Below are positions 1-6,492 of a stretch of 7,262 nucleotides of DNA, piece by piece. Location: contig PLBD01000485.1 in assembly GCA_003135315.1 (NCBI GenBank), positions 1 through 7,262 of the forward strand, read 5' to 3'. The notes under the pieces were generated by a model, which was not told where the DNA came from, searched no databases, and saw only the letters and a program-made list of their open reading frames with translations. The stretch comes from Acidobacteriaceae bacterium. GTDB lineage: Bacteria; Acidobacteriota; Terriglobia; Terriglobales; Acidobacteriaceae. The number at the start of each line of letters is the position of its first letter. The first letter of the stretch is position 1. The translations under genes and the position numbers were made by a program.

Positions 1-488
1 ATTTTCCGGCCATACTTCTGCTTGATTGGCCAGAGCAAGCGGCGCGCCTTATCGAGGTTCACGTTGTCCGGCCAGCTATTGAGGGGCGCGAAACGCTGTT
101 CGCCGGAGCCTGCCCCGCCACGGCCATCGCCGATGCGGTACGTGCCCGCGCTGTGCCACGCCATCCGAATGAAGAACGGCCCATAGTGGCCAAAGTCGGC
201 CGGCCACCACTCCTGCGAATCCGTCATCAAGGCATGCAAGTCCTTGATCACGGCATCCAGGTCAAGGCTCTTGAACTCCTTGGCGTAGTTGAACTCCTTC
301 TCCATCGGATCGGACAGGGGGGAGTGCTGGTGCAGGATCTTCAGGTTGAGCTGCTTCGGCCACCAGTCCGCATTCGTCGCGGCCCCGGCTGCGGTGTGTG
401 CGAGCGGGCACTTTGCTTCGGTTGACACGTTTTGCTCCTGATTTCCGGGGACAGTCGCCCCGGCTGCGGTATTGGGTGTCTTATCCAT
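1..488 (-). CDS. katG: Catalase-peroxidase KatG, N-terminal part (3' end beyond window)
   Basis: Bifunctional haem catalase-peroxidase that removes hydrogen peroxide in the cytoplasm. The first 162 residues are present out of the roughly 720-750 usual for the family. The distal haem-pocket motif RMAWHSAGTYR is intact at about residues 108-118, giving the catalytic Arg108, Trp111 and His112; this Trp is the one that joins the Met-Tyr-Trp adduct in characterised KatGs. The family motifs DWWP (41-44), HQHS (53-56) and NSWPDN (137-142, with the access-channel Asp) are also present. Two starts are possible: ATG at 488, with AAGGA ten bases upstream, or an in-frame GTG at 428, with AGGAG six bases upstream, giving VSTEAKCP, the usual KatG beginning. 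I show the longer form. It lies 136 bases downstream of perR on the same strand, so co-transcription or PerR control is likely. No terminator is evident in the gap. Confidence 0.96.
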   Translation of the reverse strand, partial: MDKTPNTAAGATVPGNQEQNVSTEAKCPLAHTAAGAATNADWWPKQLNLKILHQHSPLSDPMEKEFNYAKEFKSLDLDAVIKDLHALMTDSQEWWPADFGHYGPFFIRMAWHSAGTYRIGDGRGGAGSGEQRFAPLNSWPDNVNLDKARRLLWPIKQKYGRK

Positions 489-624
489 ATGTTTGTTTTC
501 CTTCGAATTAGTCAAGAAACTGTGACGAACTACCAACCCATCCTGGCTTTCCCATTCGCGCAATCGCCGCCCGCCACGACGGCTGACAAGCGCCATCATC
601 CCGGCATCCACACACCTCCGACAC

Positions 625-1050
625 CTAACCGGAAGCGCGCCGCGGAGCGCACTTCGTGCAGAGCCCCCGAAAAATGAGTTCGCATTCACGAACGATCCGC
701 TTGCCGAGGGAGCCTTTGGCTGGCTTCGGCACGTCGTACCACGCCATGTCCTCAACTTCGCCGCAGCGATCGCAGATGAAGTGATGATGCCGCATGCCTT
801 TCACATCGAATCGCGCGGCACGGCCCTCCACGGCCACTTCACGTACCAAACCCGCCTGCACCAGGTCCCGCAGATTGTTATAAGTCGTGGCCCTTGAAGA
901 GCGCGGGTCCGCGCGATTCACGGCTTCGAAAATCTCCGCAGCGGTGGGATGCCGGTTGTGTTCCATCAGGAACGCCATCACGGCATAGCGTTGCGGAGTG
1001 CACCGCAACCCGCTGCCTTCCAAAGACTGTTTGATCGCCTCGGCATCCAT
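625..1050 (-). CDS. perR: Peroxide-responsive Fur-family repressor PerR
   Basis: A 141-residue DNA-binding repressor of the Fur family, specifically PerR. The winged-helix part (about 1-80) has the recognition helix region RATTYNNLRDLVQAGLVRE. Aligned by eye to Bacillus subtilis PerR, all five regulatory metal ligands are present: His34, Asp82, His88, His90 and Asp101. The Asp at the last position is typical of PerR, and His34 and His88 match the histidines oxidised by peroxide. Two CxxC pairs (Cys93/Cys96 and Cys131/Cys134) form the structural zinc site. The ATG at 1050 is preferred over an in-frame TTG at 1053; neither has a clear Shine-Dalgarno sequence, and the predicted transcript start lies only a few bases upstream, so the mRNA may be nearly leaderless. 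katG follows on the same strand, which supports a peroxide-defence role. The gene is probably autoregulated through the palindromes at 1058-1087. Confidence 0.93.
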   Translation of the reverse strand: MDAEAIKQSLEGSGLRCTPQRYAVMAFLMEHNRHPTAAEIFEAVNRADPRSSRATTYNNLRDLVQAGLVREVAVEGRAARFDVKGMRHHHFICDRCGEVEDMAWYDVPKPAKGSLGKRIVRECELIFRGLCTKCAPRRASG

Positions 1051-1057
1051 CAAGTAT

Positions 1058-1088
1058 TTAGATTATATCTAATATGACACTTTGTCAG
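1058..1088 (-). promoter_or_regulatory. perR promoter with overlapping operator-like palindromes
   Basis: On the minus strand a perfect TATAAT lies at 1067-1062, with the -35-like CTGACA at 1088-1083 and a rather short 15-base spacer. A 6-3-6 inverted repeat, TTAGAT-TAT-ATCTAA (1058-1072), covers the -10 element. A second one, TGACA-CTT-TGTCA (1075-1087), covers the -35-like element. The first resembles the AT-rich 15-base boxes bound by PerR and related Fur-family proteins, though it matches the Bacillus consensus only partly (9 of 14 defined positions by eye). Its place just in front of perR suggests autorepression. The transcript would start about five bases from the ATG. The same site could also affect the divergent gene at 1220. 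Confidence 0.6.
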
Positions 1089-1207
1089 GATTTTTATTAT
1101 GGCTCTCGAACCGGGGCATCTGACTCGGGTCGGCTAACGGGTTTATTGGGCGGCCGTTTCAAAGAAGCGATTCAACGGGTTGAGGGCACGCTGTCTGCGG
1201 ACCGGAG

Positions 1208-1213
1208 TACAAT
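1208..1213 (+). promoter_or_regulatory. Possible -10 element for the M23 peptidase gene (leaderless)
   Basis: TACAAT, one mismatch from TATAAT, ends six bases before the ATG at 1220, the spacing expected if the mRNA begins at the start codon itself. No convincing -35 hexamer stands 16-18 bases upstream; TTGAGG at 1180-1185 is 22 bases away. A GGAG at 1204-1207 is too far (12 bases) to be a good ribosome binding site. Weak, based on spacing only. Confidence 0.25.
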
Positions 1214-1219
1214 TCGCCG

Positions 1220-2416
1220 ATGCGCCACCAAGCATCTCTTCTGGTCCTGATCGTTCTGGTTTTGTTGACCGCGAATGCCGAGGCAAGGGACGACCAGTTC
1301 ACACCGCTGGTATGTTCTACGCTCGTCGCCAACGCCCGGCCGTTTCAAGGCACGGACGGACGCCTGCATATTGTCTACGAATTGGTTCTGACCAATACCA
1401 ACCCTACTCCGGCGACCCTCAAGAGAATTGAGGTGCTCGATTCGTCGAACTCATCGAATGTTCTGGCGAGCTTTGCCGATCGGGAGTTGTTGGCGCGTCT
1501 GCGAACGGCCGGCGGTTCGGCGGTAGACAACCCGACGATTGAGTTCAACGGGACCCGGCTGTTCCTGATCGATCTTTCGTTGGATCCCGCGATCACTCCA
1601 CCGGATCATTTGCTGCACAATGTCGAAGCGCTGGCGGCTCCATCGCCCGCTCGCAAACCGACCGCCCCGGTGCTCCTTAGCTATACGGTTGCACCTTTGG
1701 AGGTGCTTCAAAAATTGCCCAGGATCGGTCCTCCGCTTGCGGGCAAGGGCTGGATAGCAGTCAACGGATGTTGCGGGCCGACCGCGATCCACCGCGCGAG
1801 CAGCCTTCCGGTGAACGGCACCATCTATTTCGCTCAGCGCTTCGCCATCGATTGGATGCGTCTGGACGATGCTGGTCGGCTGGTTCACGGCGATCCTTCA
1901 GACGTCCACAATTATTCCAGCTATGGCGCTGACGTGCTGGCGGTCGCCGACGGCACGGTGGTAGATACATTCAATGATCTCAACGACCAGAAGCCCGGAA
2001 CCTTGCCCGACCCCAAGACGATCACGGTGCAAAACGTGGACGGAAATCACATCGTGGTGGATCTGGGTGGCGGCGCGTTCGCCTTCTATGCTCACCTGCA
2101 AAAAGGCTCCGTCGCGGTGGCCTCGGGCGATCGCGTGAAACGCGGCCAGGTCCTGGCAAAGCTTGGAAATACCGGCAATACTTCGGCCCCACACCTGCAT
2201 TTTCACCTCATGGAAGGCGCCTCTGTCCTGGGATCGAACGGAATACCCTACGAGATTGATTCCTTCCTGCTGGCGGGGCAAGTTCCGGAGGCGGATTTCG
2301 CGGCTGCGTCGGGAGTGGAGGGAGACTGGAGCAAGGGCTTATTTCCTGCGGCCAGCCCGCGACATGATCAGTTTCCTATGGATTTGAATATCGTCGACTT
2401 CTCATCCGCCAAGTGA
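1220..2416 (+). CDS. Secreted M23-family (LytM/peptidoglycan endopeptidase-like) protein
   Basis: A 398-residue exported protein. Residues 1-22 form a Sec signal peptide: a short basic start, a Leu/Val/Ile-rich core and a probable cut after NAEA. Residues 26-160 are a beta-rich region I do not recognise. The C-terminal part is a LytM/M23 beta-barrel: VLAVADGTVV (239-248), HIVVDLGGGAFAFYAHL (277-293), the Gly-rich GDRVKRGQVLAKLGNTG (303-319) and HLHFH (325-329). By comparison with LytM, His292 and His325 fit the catalytic histidines and His327 the zinc ligand. The first-half HxxxD zinc pair is not recognisable where expected; Asp211 in RFAIDW or His230/Asp238 may serve, or the site may be inactive. 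M23 enzymes cut peptide cross-links of peptidoglycan outside the inner membrane. The gene is divergent from perR and convergent with the kinase gene, so it is probably monocistronic. The fold is confident; activity is not. Confidence 0.85.
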   Translation: MRHQASLLVLIVLVLLTANAEARDDQFTPLVCSTLVANARPFQGTDGRLHIVYELVLTNTNPTPATLKRIEVLDSSNSSNVLASFADRELLARLRTAGGSAVDNPTIEFNGTRLFLIDLSLDPAITPPDHLLHNVEALAAPSPARKPTAPVLLSYTVAPLEVLQKLPRIGPPLAGKGWIAVNGCCGPTAIHRASSLPVNGTIYFAQRFAIDWMRLDDAGRLVHGDPSDVHNYSSYGADVLAVADGTVVDTFNDLNDQKPGTLPDPKTITVQNVDGNHIVVDLGGGAFAFYAHLQKGSVAVASGDRVKRGQVLAKLGNTGNTSAPHLHFHLMEGASVLGSNGIPYEIDSFLLAGQVPEADFAAASGVEGDWSKGLFPAASPRHDQFPMDLNIVDFSSAK

Positions 2417-2517
2417 AGTGGACAACTTCGCAAGCGCACCGCTCGGATTGCAGACTCGGGAAACAATTGCCGGATCAAGTGCGAGAGTGTGATTTCGCGA
2501 CAACTATCTACCGCTGA

Positions 2518-3405
2518 CTAGCCCTCAGGCTTCTGCGGTGCGCGAGCTCCCATCGCAGACTCCTCGTTCATCCTTTGCTGTAGCTGTTGGAAATAGCGGC
2601 TGAGGTCGGCAGGGAGCGGCCTGAACATCGGACGGTCGGATAGCATCTTATCCAGGGTGCTAAGTAAGCCTGGGTTCGCCCCAAGCTTGAAGCTGGTCGC
2701 CCGGAATCCTTCTTCCAAGTCGCTCTGGTGATGGGCCGTGGGATGGCGCCCCAGTAAGCATTCCAGCATCACTACGCCAAGCGAGAAGATGTCCGAAGCA
2801 CAGGACACAGCCTCTCCTCTGGCCTGCTCCGGCGAGAAGTAACCCCGCGTTCCAAAAGGCCTGCGTGCCGCAATAGTATTGTCCTGCTCGGAATGCCGGG
2901 CGGCCCCGAGGTCGATGAGAACGGCGCCACCGGAATCTCGCAGCATAATGTTCGAGGGCTTTATGTCCCCATGAACAATATGTCGCGACCAAATTGCCGC
3001 AATTGCAGCCGCCACATCGCGCCCTATCGGCAGCACTTCGGTGTCCAGCAGCCGTCCTCCCCTTCTGAGGCGATTGCTCAGCGACGGTCCTTCTACGAAT
3101 TCCGAGGCGACGTATCGCGTGCGTCTGCCGGCCACGTCACAATAGCCATGTTCAACCAGCCGAGCCAAACTTGGATCTGAGATGTTCTCAATCGCGGTGA
3201 TCTCGCGCTGTACGCGAATCTCCTGATCGGGATGGAGATTCAATTTCAGGGCTACGGTGTCATTCGTCGCAGTGCCGTCTGGCTGGGAAGTTCTGGTTGC
3301 CTTAAAGATTACTCCCTGACCACCCACGGCAATTTCGGGGCCGATGATGTACCGGCGACCCAGAGCAGTTTCTATATCTGCGGGCGCAAACGCGTGAACA
3401 TCCAT
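2518..3405 (-). CDS. Soluble Ser/Thr protein kinase (Hanks/PknB type)
   Basis: A 295-residue protein that is almost only a eukaryotic-like kinase domain (about residues 17-275). Visible motifs are the glycine loop IAVGGQGVIFKA (25-36), the ATP-anchoring Lys54 in VALK, a probable helix-C Glu68, the catalytic loop HGDIKPSNIML (145-155) with Asp147, Lys149 and Asn152, the metal-binding DLG (165-167) in place of DFG, FGTRGYFSPEQARGE (184-198) for the activation/P+1 region, and SDIFSLGVVMLE (204-215). HGD instead of HRD places it among non-RD kinases. There is no membrane segment and no PASTA or other sensor domain, so it should be cytoplasmic; the last 20 residues are low-complexity. The ATG at 3405 is the first start after an in-frame stop at 3469-3471, but it has no clear ribosome binding site. 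It lies 337 bases from the response regulator on the same strand, too far to assume one operon. Substrate unknown. Confidence 0.9.
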   Translation of the reverse strand: MDVHAFAPADIETALGRRYIIGPEIAVGGQGVIFKATRTSQPDGTATNDTVALKLNLHPDQEIRVQREITAIENISDPSLARLVEHGYCDVAGRRTRYVASEFVEGPSLSNRLRRGGRLLDTEVLPIGRDVAAAIAAIWSRHIVHGDIKPSNIMLRDSGGAVLIDLGAARHSEQDNTIAARRPFGTRGYFSPEQARGEAVSCASDIFSLGVVMLECLLGRHPTAHHQSDLEEGFRATSFKLGANPGLLSTLDKMLSDRPMFRPLPADLSRYFQQLQQRMNEESAMGARAPQKPEG

Positions 3406-3742
3406 ACTATCGACGAAGCAGCGGCAGGTCTGCTTACGTTTCCTTTCCCCACGATGCGACAGAGATGTTCATAGAGGATTCCCTCTCTGACCAAGTCTGG
3501 ACTCTGGATCGTGACCCCGTGCCCACACAGGCTGTTGATGATCCCTGCGGGCCTTTTGGCTCCATGAATATGTGCTCAAGGTTATTCCCGAGTAGTGCTC
3601 CTGTATATACCACTCAAGCGACGTTTTGCGTAGCACCGTAGCAAGCCCATTTACCAGTCGATTACCACCATGTTTGTGCTCCCTCGCCAGGATTGCTCTC
3701 CCGCACCAACAAACCTGCCTGCAATGCAATCCGTAAGCTCGT
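3406..3742. other. 337-base gap between response regulator and kinase genes; no confirmed gene
   Basis: No RNA gene, strong promoter or classical terminator with a T-run is visible. On the minus strand a GTG-initiated frame of 59 codons runs from 3613 to 3434 with no good ribosome binding site. A different frame across about 3570-3410 reads as plausible protein (GIINSLCGHGVTIQS, then REGILYEHLCRIVGKGN) but lacks a start and is closed upstream by TGA. This could be a frameshifted gene remnant or chance. The region must also hold the promoter of the kinase gene, which I cannot place. Confidence 0.4.
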
Positions 3743-4192
3743 CTACTCGGGAGGACGTTCAACCGTGCCGCCCCAGAAATTTTCGATCGTGTGCACGACC
3801 TCCATAAACTTCTCCAGGTCGACCGGCTTGGTGACATAGCAGTTGGCGTGATTATCGTAAGATCTCAGGATGTCCTCTTCCGCTTGGGAGCTGGTGAGGA
3901 TAACCACTGGTATCCTGCGTAATTTGCTGTCGGCTTTGATTTCCGCCAGGACCTCACGGCCATCTTTCCGAGGCAGATTGAGATCCAGAAAAATAATGTC
4001 AGGTCTCACGGCATCGGGGTCGTTGTTCGGCTTACGCAGGAAGTCGATTGCTTTTTGACCATCCGTAACCGAGTGGATCCGCCTGACGATTTTCGATTCC
4101 CGGAGAGCTTCCCGCATCAACCTTATGTCGCCGGGATTGTCTTCTACCAGAAGAATCTCAATGAGCGGCGCTGGCCGCGGTACGTTTGTCAC
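3743..4192 (-). CDS. Single-domain response regulator (CheY/Rcp1-like receiver)
   Basis: A 149-residue stand-alone receiver domain with no output domain. Acidic pocket residues Glu17 and Asp18 (LLVEDNPGD), the phosphoacceptor Asp70 (FLDLNLPRKDG), the switch Thr100 (VILTSS) and Lys122 (TKP) are all present, so it should be phosphorylatable. The VEDNPGD / FLDLNLP / CYVTKPVDLEKF pattern is typical of the Rcp1-type receivers that pair with phytochrome-like PAS histidine kinases. The start is GTG at 4192, chosen because a strong GGAGGTGA stands just upstream and within the end of the kinase gene. The two genes overlap by 35 bases in different frames, implying co-translation and a cognate pair. With no DNA-binding domain it cannot act like RpaA; it must signal by protein contact or as a phosphate relay/sink. 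It is the last gene of the clock-type cluster. Confidence 0.93.
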   Translation of the reverse strand: MTNVPRPAPLIEILLVEDNPGDIRLMREALRESKIVRRIHSVTDGQKAIDFLRKPNNDPDAVRPDIIFLDLNLPRKDGREVLAEIKADSKLRRIPVVILTSSQAEEDILRSYDNHANCYVTKPVDLEKFMEVVHTIENFWGGTVERPPE

Positions 4193-6164
4193 CGGTCACC
4201 TCCGGAAGAGTGAATAGAAAAGTGGACCCTTTACCAGGCTGCGATTCCACCCAGATCCGGCCCCCGTGCCGCTCCACGACCTTCTTGCTGATCGCCAGTC
4301 CCATCCCAGTTCCTGGGTACTCCTCACGAGTGTGCAGTCGCTGAAAGATGACAAAGATACGGCTGGCATTTTCGGGCTCGATGCCGATGCCGTTATCCTG
4401 CACCGAAAAGCGCCAGCCACCGGCTTGCGGTTGAGCAGCAAGGTGAATGCGCGGCGGGTCGGAGCCGTGGAACTTGATGGCATTCCCCACCAGGTTCTGA
4501 AAAAGCTGCCCCATCTGTGTCTCGTCGCCTTGCACCGTGGGTAAAGGGTCGTGGGTGATGACGGCGTGCGCTTCTTCAATACTCGGTTTCAAATTGCTCA
4601 AGGCCACTTCCAGCAGCCTCTCGCAGTCGACGGCAGCGAACTCCTTGCCTTGGGTGTTGACGCGCGAATAGGCCAGCAAGGCGTTGATGAGCCTCTGCAT
4701 GCGAACCGCTCCGTCAACCGCATACTGGATGAACTCGTTAGCATCGGCATCAAGCTGGCCTTGATACCGCTTGCGCAAGAGTTGGGTGTAGCTGGCCACC
4801 ATGCGTAGCGGTTCCTGCAAATCGTGCGAGGCCACGTAGGCGAACTGTTGCAGCTCAGAATTGGAACGGGCCAGTTCCTCGGCCCGCATCGCCAATTCTT
4901 CTTGGCTCCGCTTACGGTCGGTGATATCCACATTGATGCCGACCATCCGGACCGGCAGTCCGGCCGGATCAAGAAATACCTTGGCGCGGGCATCGATCCA
5001 ATGGATCTCGCCGTTGTCGCGCCTGCGAATCCGCCAGGCCGCGACCAACTCTCCCGTCCTTAAGGATTGCAGGAGTGCCGTCTGCATTCCCCCTCTATCT
5101 TCGGGCACGACCAGTGACTCCCAGTCCTCACGGGTACCACCGAACGCGCCTGGGGAGAGGCCGTAGAGTTGTTCTGTTTCAGGAGACCATACCGTGACGT
5201 CGTTGGCGATGTCCCATTCAAAACTGCCTGATCGTCCGGCTTGCAGGGCAAGCGCAAGGCGCTCCTGGCTGATTCGCAGCTCATGCTCCGCCCGCTTGGA
5301 TTGGGTAATGTCGCGGCTGATGGTGGAAGCTCCCAGGACTTTTCCCTTGCTGTCCTTGATGGGACTGCAGGAAAGCGATATCTGGACCCTCTTGCCGTCC
5401 TTGCGCACCCGCTCCGTTTCGAGGTGATGGACGCGTTTCCCTTGCTTGATTTGATCCAGGATGGCTTCAGACTCTTGCCGACGATCCGGTGGAATGACCA
5501 TGAAAATTGGTTTTCCTATGACCTCGTCTGCTGAATAGCCGTAAATCGCCTCGGCCCCGGGATTCCAGCTTGTCACTACCCCATCCAATGTCTTTCCCAC
5601 AATGGCGTCGTTGGAGTTGGTGACGATGGATGCTAAACGGATGAGGTTTTCCTCTATCCGCTTGCTCTCGCGCAGATCGGTAGTTATCAGGCAGAGGCCG
5701 GGCGCTTGTTCATTTGGAATCAGGTTGACGGATGCGAGTGCGGGAATCAGATGCCCGTCGCTTCGTTCAAACTGCAATTCTCTCCGGCCACTGCCTTTGA
5801 AGCCATGCATCAGAAAGTTCTGAAACTGTTCCCGTTCCGCAGCAGGAACGAGGGTTGTCGCCGGCAAAGCCACCAGCTTCTCGATGGGTCGGCCAACCAT
5901 CTCGCCGAGACGCTGGTTGCAGAACAGTATGGTGCAGTCCGGGTTAAGGTAGGCAACACCCTCACTCATGCATTCCGCTAGAAAACGGTAGGGTTCGTCC
6001 GCGCTGCGCAGGGTAAAGATCTGTGGCCCGCTCGGGCCGTCCACCGCGATCCCATCCACCCCGCCGCGGCGGATCGCTTGTAGAGTCTGTTCTGCCTCGG
6101 CTAGACGCGCGCGCAGCTCTTCGATCTCACGCTCGGCACTGCCGACCTGTCGAACTCTAAGCAT
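4158..6164 (-). CDS. Soluble histidine kinase with three PAS domains, coupled to KaiB
   Basis: A 668-residue cytoplasmic sensor histidine kinase with no membrane segment. Order: an N-terminal coiled coil (about 8-32) and linker; PAS 1 (about 57-165); PAS 2 (about 174-290, NDAIVGKTLDGVVTSWNPGAE, ending in a PAC SRDITQSKRAE); PAS 3 of PAS_3 type (about 300-420, ending in DITDRKRSQEE); a second coiled coil; HisKA with the phosphoacceptor His447 in FAYVASHDLQEPLR; and HATPase_c with N box QNLVGNAIKF (556-565), G1 DNGIGIE (590-596), F box and G2 GTGMGLA (618-624). All catalytic motifs are intact. The HisKA style is that of phytochrome-related kinases, but no GAF/PHY or KaiB-like N-terminal domain is present. 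Its ATG overlaps the end of the upstream kaiB by 8 bases, and its own ribosome binding site is poor, so translation is probably coupled. Its likely partner is the overlapping receiver. Ligands of the PAS domains cannot be told from sequence. Confidence 0.95.
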   Translation of the reverse strand: MLRVRQVGSAEREIEELRARLAEAEQTLQAIRRGGVDGIAVDGPSGPQIFTLRSADEPYRFLAECMSEGVAYLNPDCTILFCNQRLGEMVGRPIEKLVALPATTLVPAAEREQFQNFLMHGFKGSGRRELQFERSDGHLIPALASVNLIPNEQAPGLCLITTDLRESKRIEENLIRLASIVTNSNDAIVGKTLDGVVTSWNPGAEAIYGYSADEVIGKPIFMVIPPDRRQESEAILDQIKQGKRVHHLETERVRKDGKRVQISLSCSPIKDSKGKVLGASTISRDITQSKRAEHELRISQERLALALQAGRSGSFEWDIANDVTVWSPETEQLYGLSPGAFGGTREDWESLVVPEDRGGMQTALLQSLRTGELVAAWRIRRRDNGEIHWIDARAKVFLDPAGLPVRMVGINVDITDRKRSQEELAMRAEELARSNSELQQFAYVASHDLQEPLRMVASYTQLLRKRYQGQLDADANEFIQYAVDGAVRMQRLINALLAYSRVNTQGKEFAAVDCERLLEVALSNLKPSIEEAHAVITHDPLPTVQGDETQMGQLFQNLVGNAIKFHGSDPPRIHLAAQPQAGGWRFSVQDNGIGIEPENASRIFVIFQRLHTREEYPGTGMGLAISKKVVERHGGRIWVESQPGKGSTFLFTLPEVTGDKRTAASAAH
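4196..4203 (-). promoter_or_regulatory. Strong Shine-Dalgarno for the response regulator inside the kinase gene
   Basis: GGAGGTGA on the minus strand, with six bases from GGAGG to the GTG start at 4192. It lies within the last codons of the upstream histidine kinase gene and fixes the response regulator start, and so the 35-base overlap. Confidence 0.8.
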
Positions 6165-6483
6165 GGCTCGCTGCCTTTTCCTTCAAGTCCAGCACCATCA
6201 AAACCTTGTCCCGATCCGAGAGATCGCCGATGAGCCGCCGTACCGGAAGAGGAAGTTGCTTGACCAGGGTTGGGACGGCCAGAATGCCCTCTCCTTTCGC
6301 CAGCAGGGGCGCCTGATAGATATCCACGACCTCCAGGTCGTAGTTTCCCATCAAGTAGTCCTGGCAGATAGCGTTGAGGTTCATGATGGCTTTCTGCGAC
6401 AGGCGACTCGCACCTGTCACATAGAGCTTCAGGACGTATCCCTTCCGGGATCCGGGCAGGCGGTGTGCAGGGGTTGTTTTCAT
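6157..6483 (-). CDS. kaiB: Divergent KaiB paralogue with substituted fold-switch glycine
   Basis: A 108-residue KaiB-family protein, thioredoxin-like in its KaiC-binding form. Family signatures are YVLKLYVTG (16-24), ILAVPTLVKQLPLPVRRLIGDLSD (67-90) and DKVLMVLDL (92-100). In Synechococcus KaiB the matching segment reads KVLIGLDL, whose Gly88 and Asp90 govern the switch between the tetrameric ground fold and the KaiC-binding fold. Here the glycine is Val97 while the Asp (Asp99) is kept. The segment that reads NPQLAEEDK in cyanobacteria is also altered (APLLAKGEG), and the tail is short and not acidic. The ATG at 6483 has GAGG seven bases upstream, overlapping the stop codon of the preceding kaiB, nine bases away. 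Its own end overlaps the histidine kinase start by 8 bases, pointing to a joint function. The identity is firm; whether it acts as clock KaiB or as a kinase partner is open. Confidence 0.93.
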   Translation of the reverse strand: MKTTPAHRLPGSRKGYVLKLYVTGASRLSQKAIMNLNAICQDYLMGNYDLEVVDIYQAPLLAKGEGILAVPTLVKQLPLPVRRLIGDLSDRDKVLMVLDLKEKAASHA

Positions 6484-6492
6484 CGCTTCACC

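Noticed and set aside
153..677. Plus-strand open frames of 90 and 81 codons opposite katG and the perR-katG gap
   Set aside because: They are antisense to a clear KatG sequence or composed of low-quality Pro/Arg-rich reading; no ribosome site or family motif.
2415..2429. GAAGT-GGACA-ACTTC hairpin after the M23 gene as a terminator
   Set aside because: Only a five-base, AT-containing stem with no following T-run; it starts inside the stop codon. Termination between the convergent genes is not shown by sequence.
3690..3732. Seven-base inverted repeat GGATTGC...GCAATCC downstream of the response regulator
   Set aside because: The 29-base loop and lack of a T-run make it a poor terminator, and a match of this size is expected by chance.
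3743..4192. The receiver as an RpaA-type clock output regulator
   Set aside because: The protein ends right after the receiver domain; there is no winged-helix DNA-binding domain.
6061..6072. Perfect 12-base palindrome CCGCCGCGGCGG
   Set aside because: It lies within the histidine kinase coding region where it simply encodes an Arg-Arg-Gly-Gly run; GC-rich coding sequence yields such palindromes readily.
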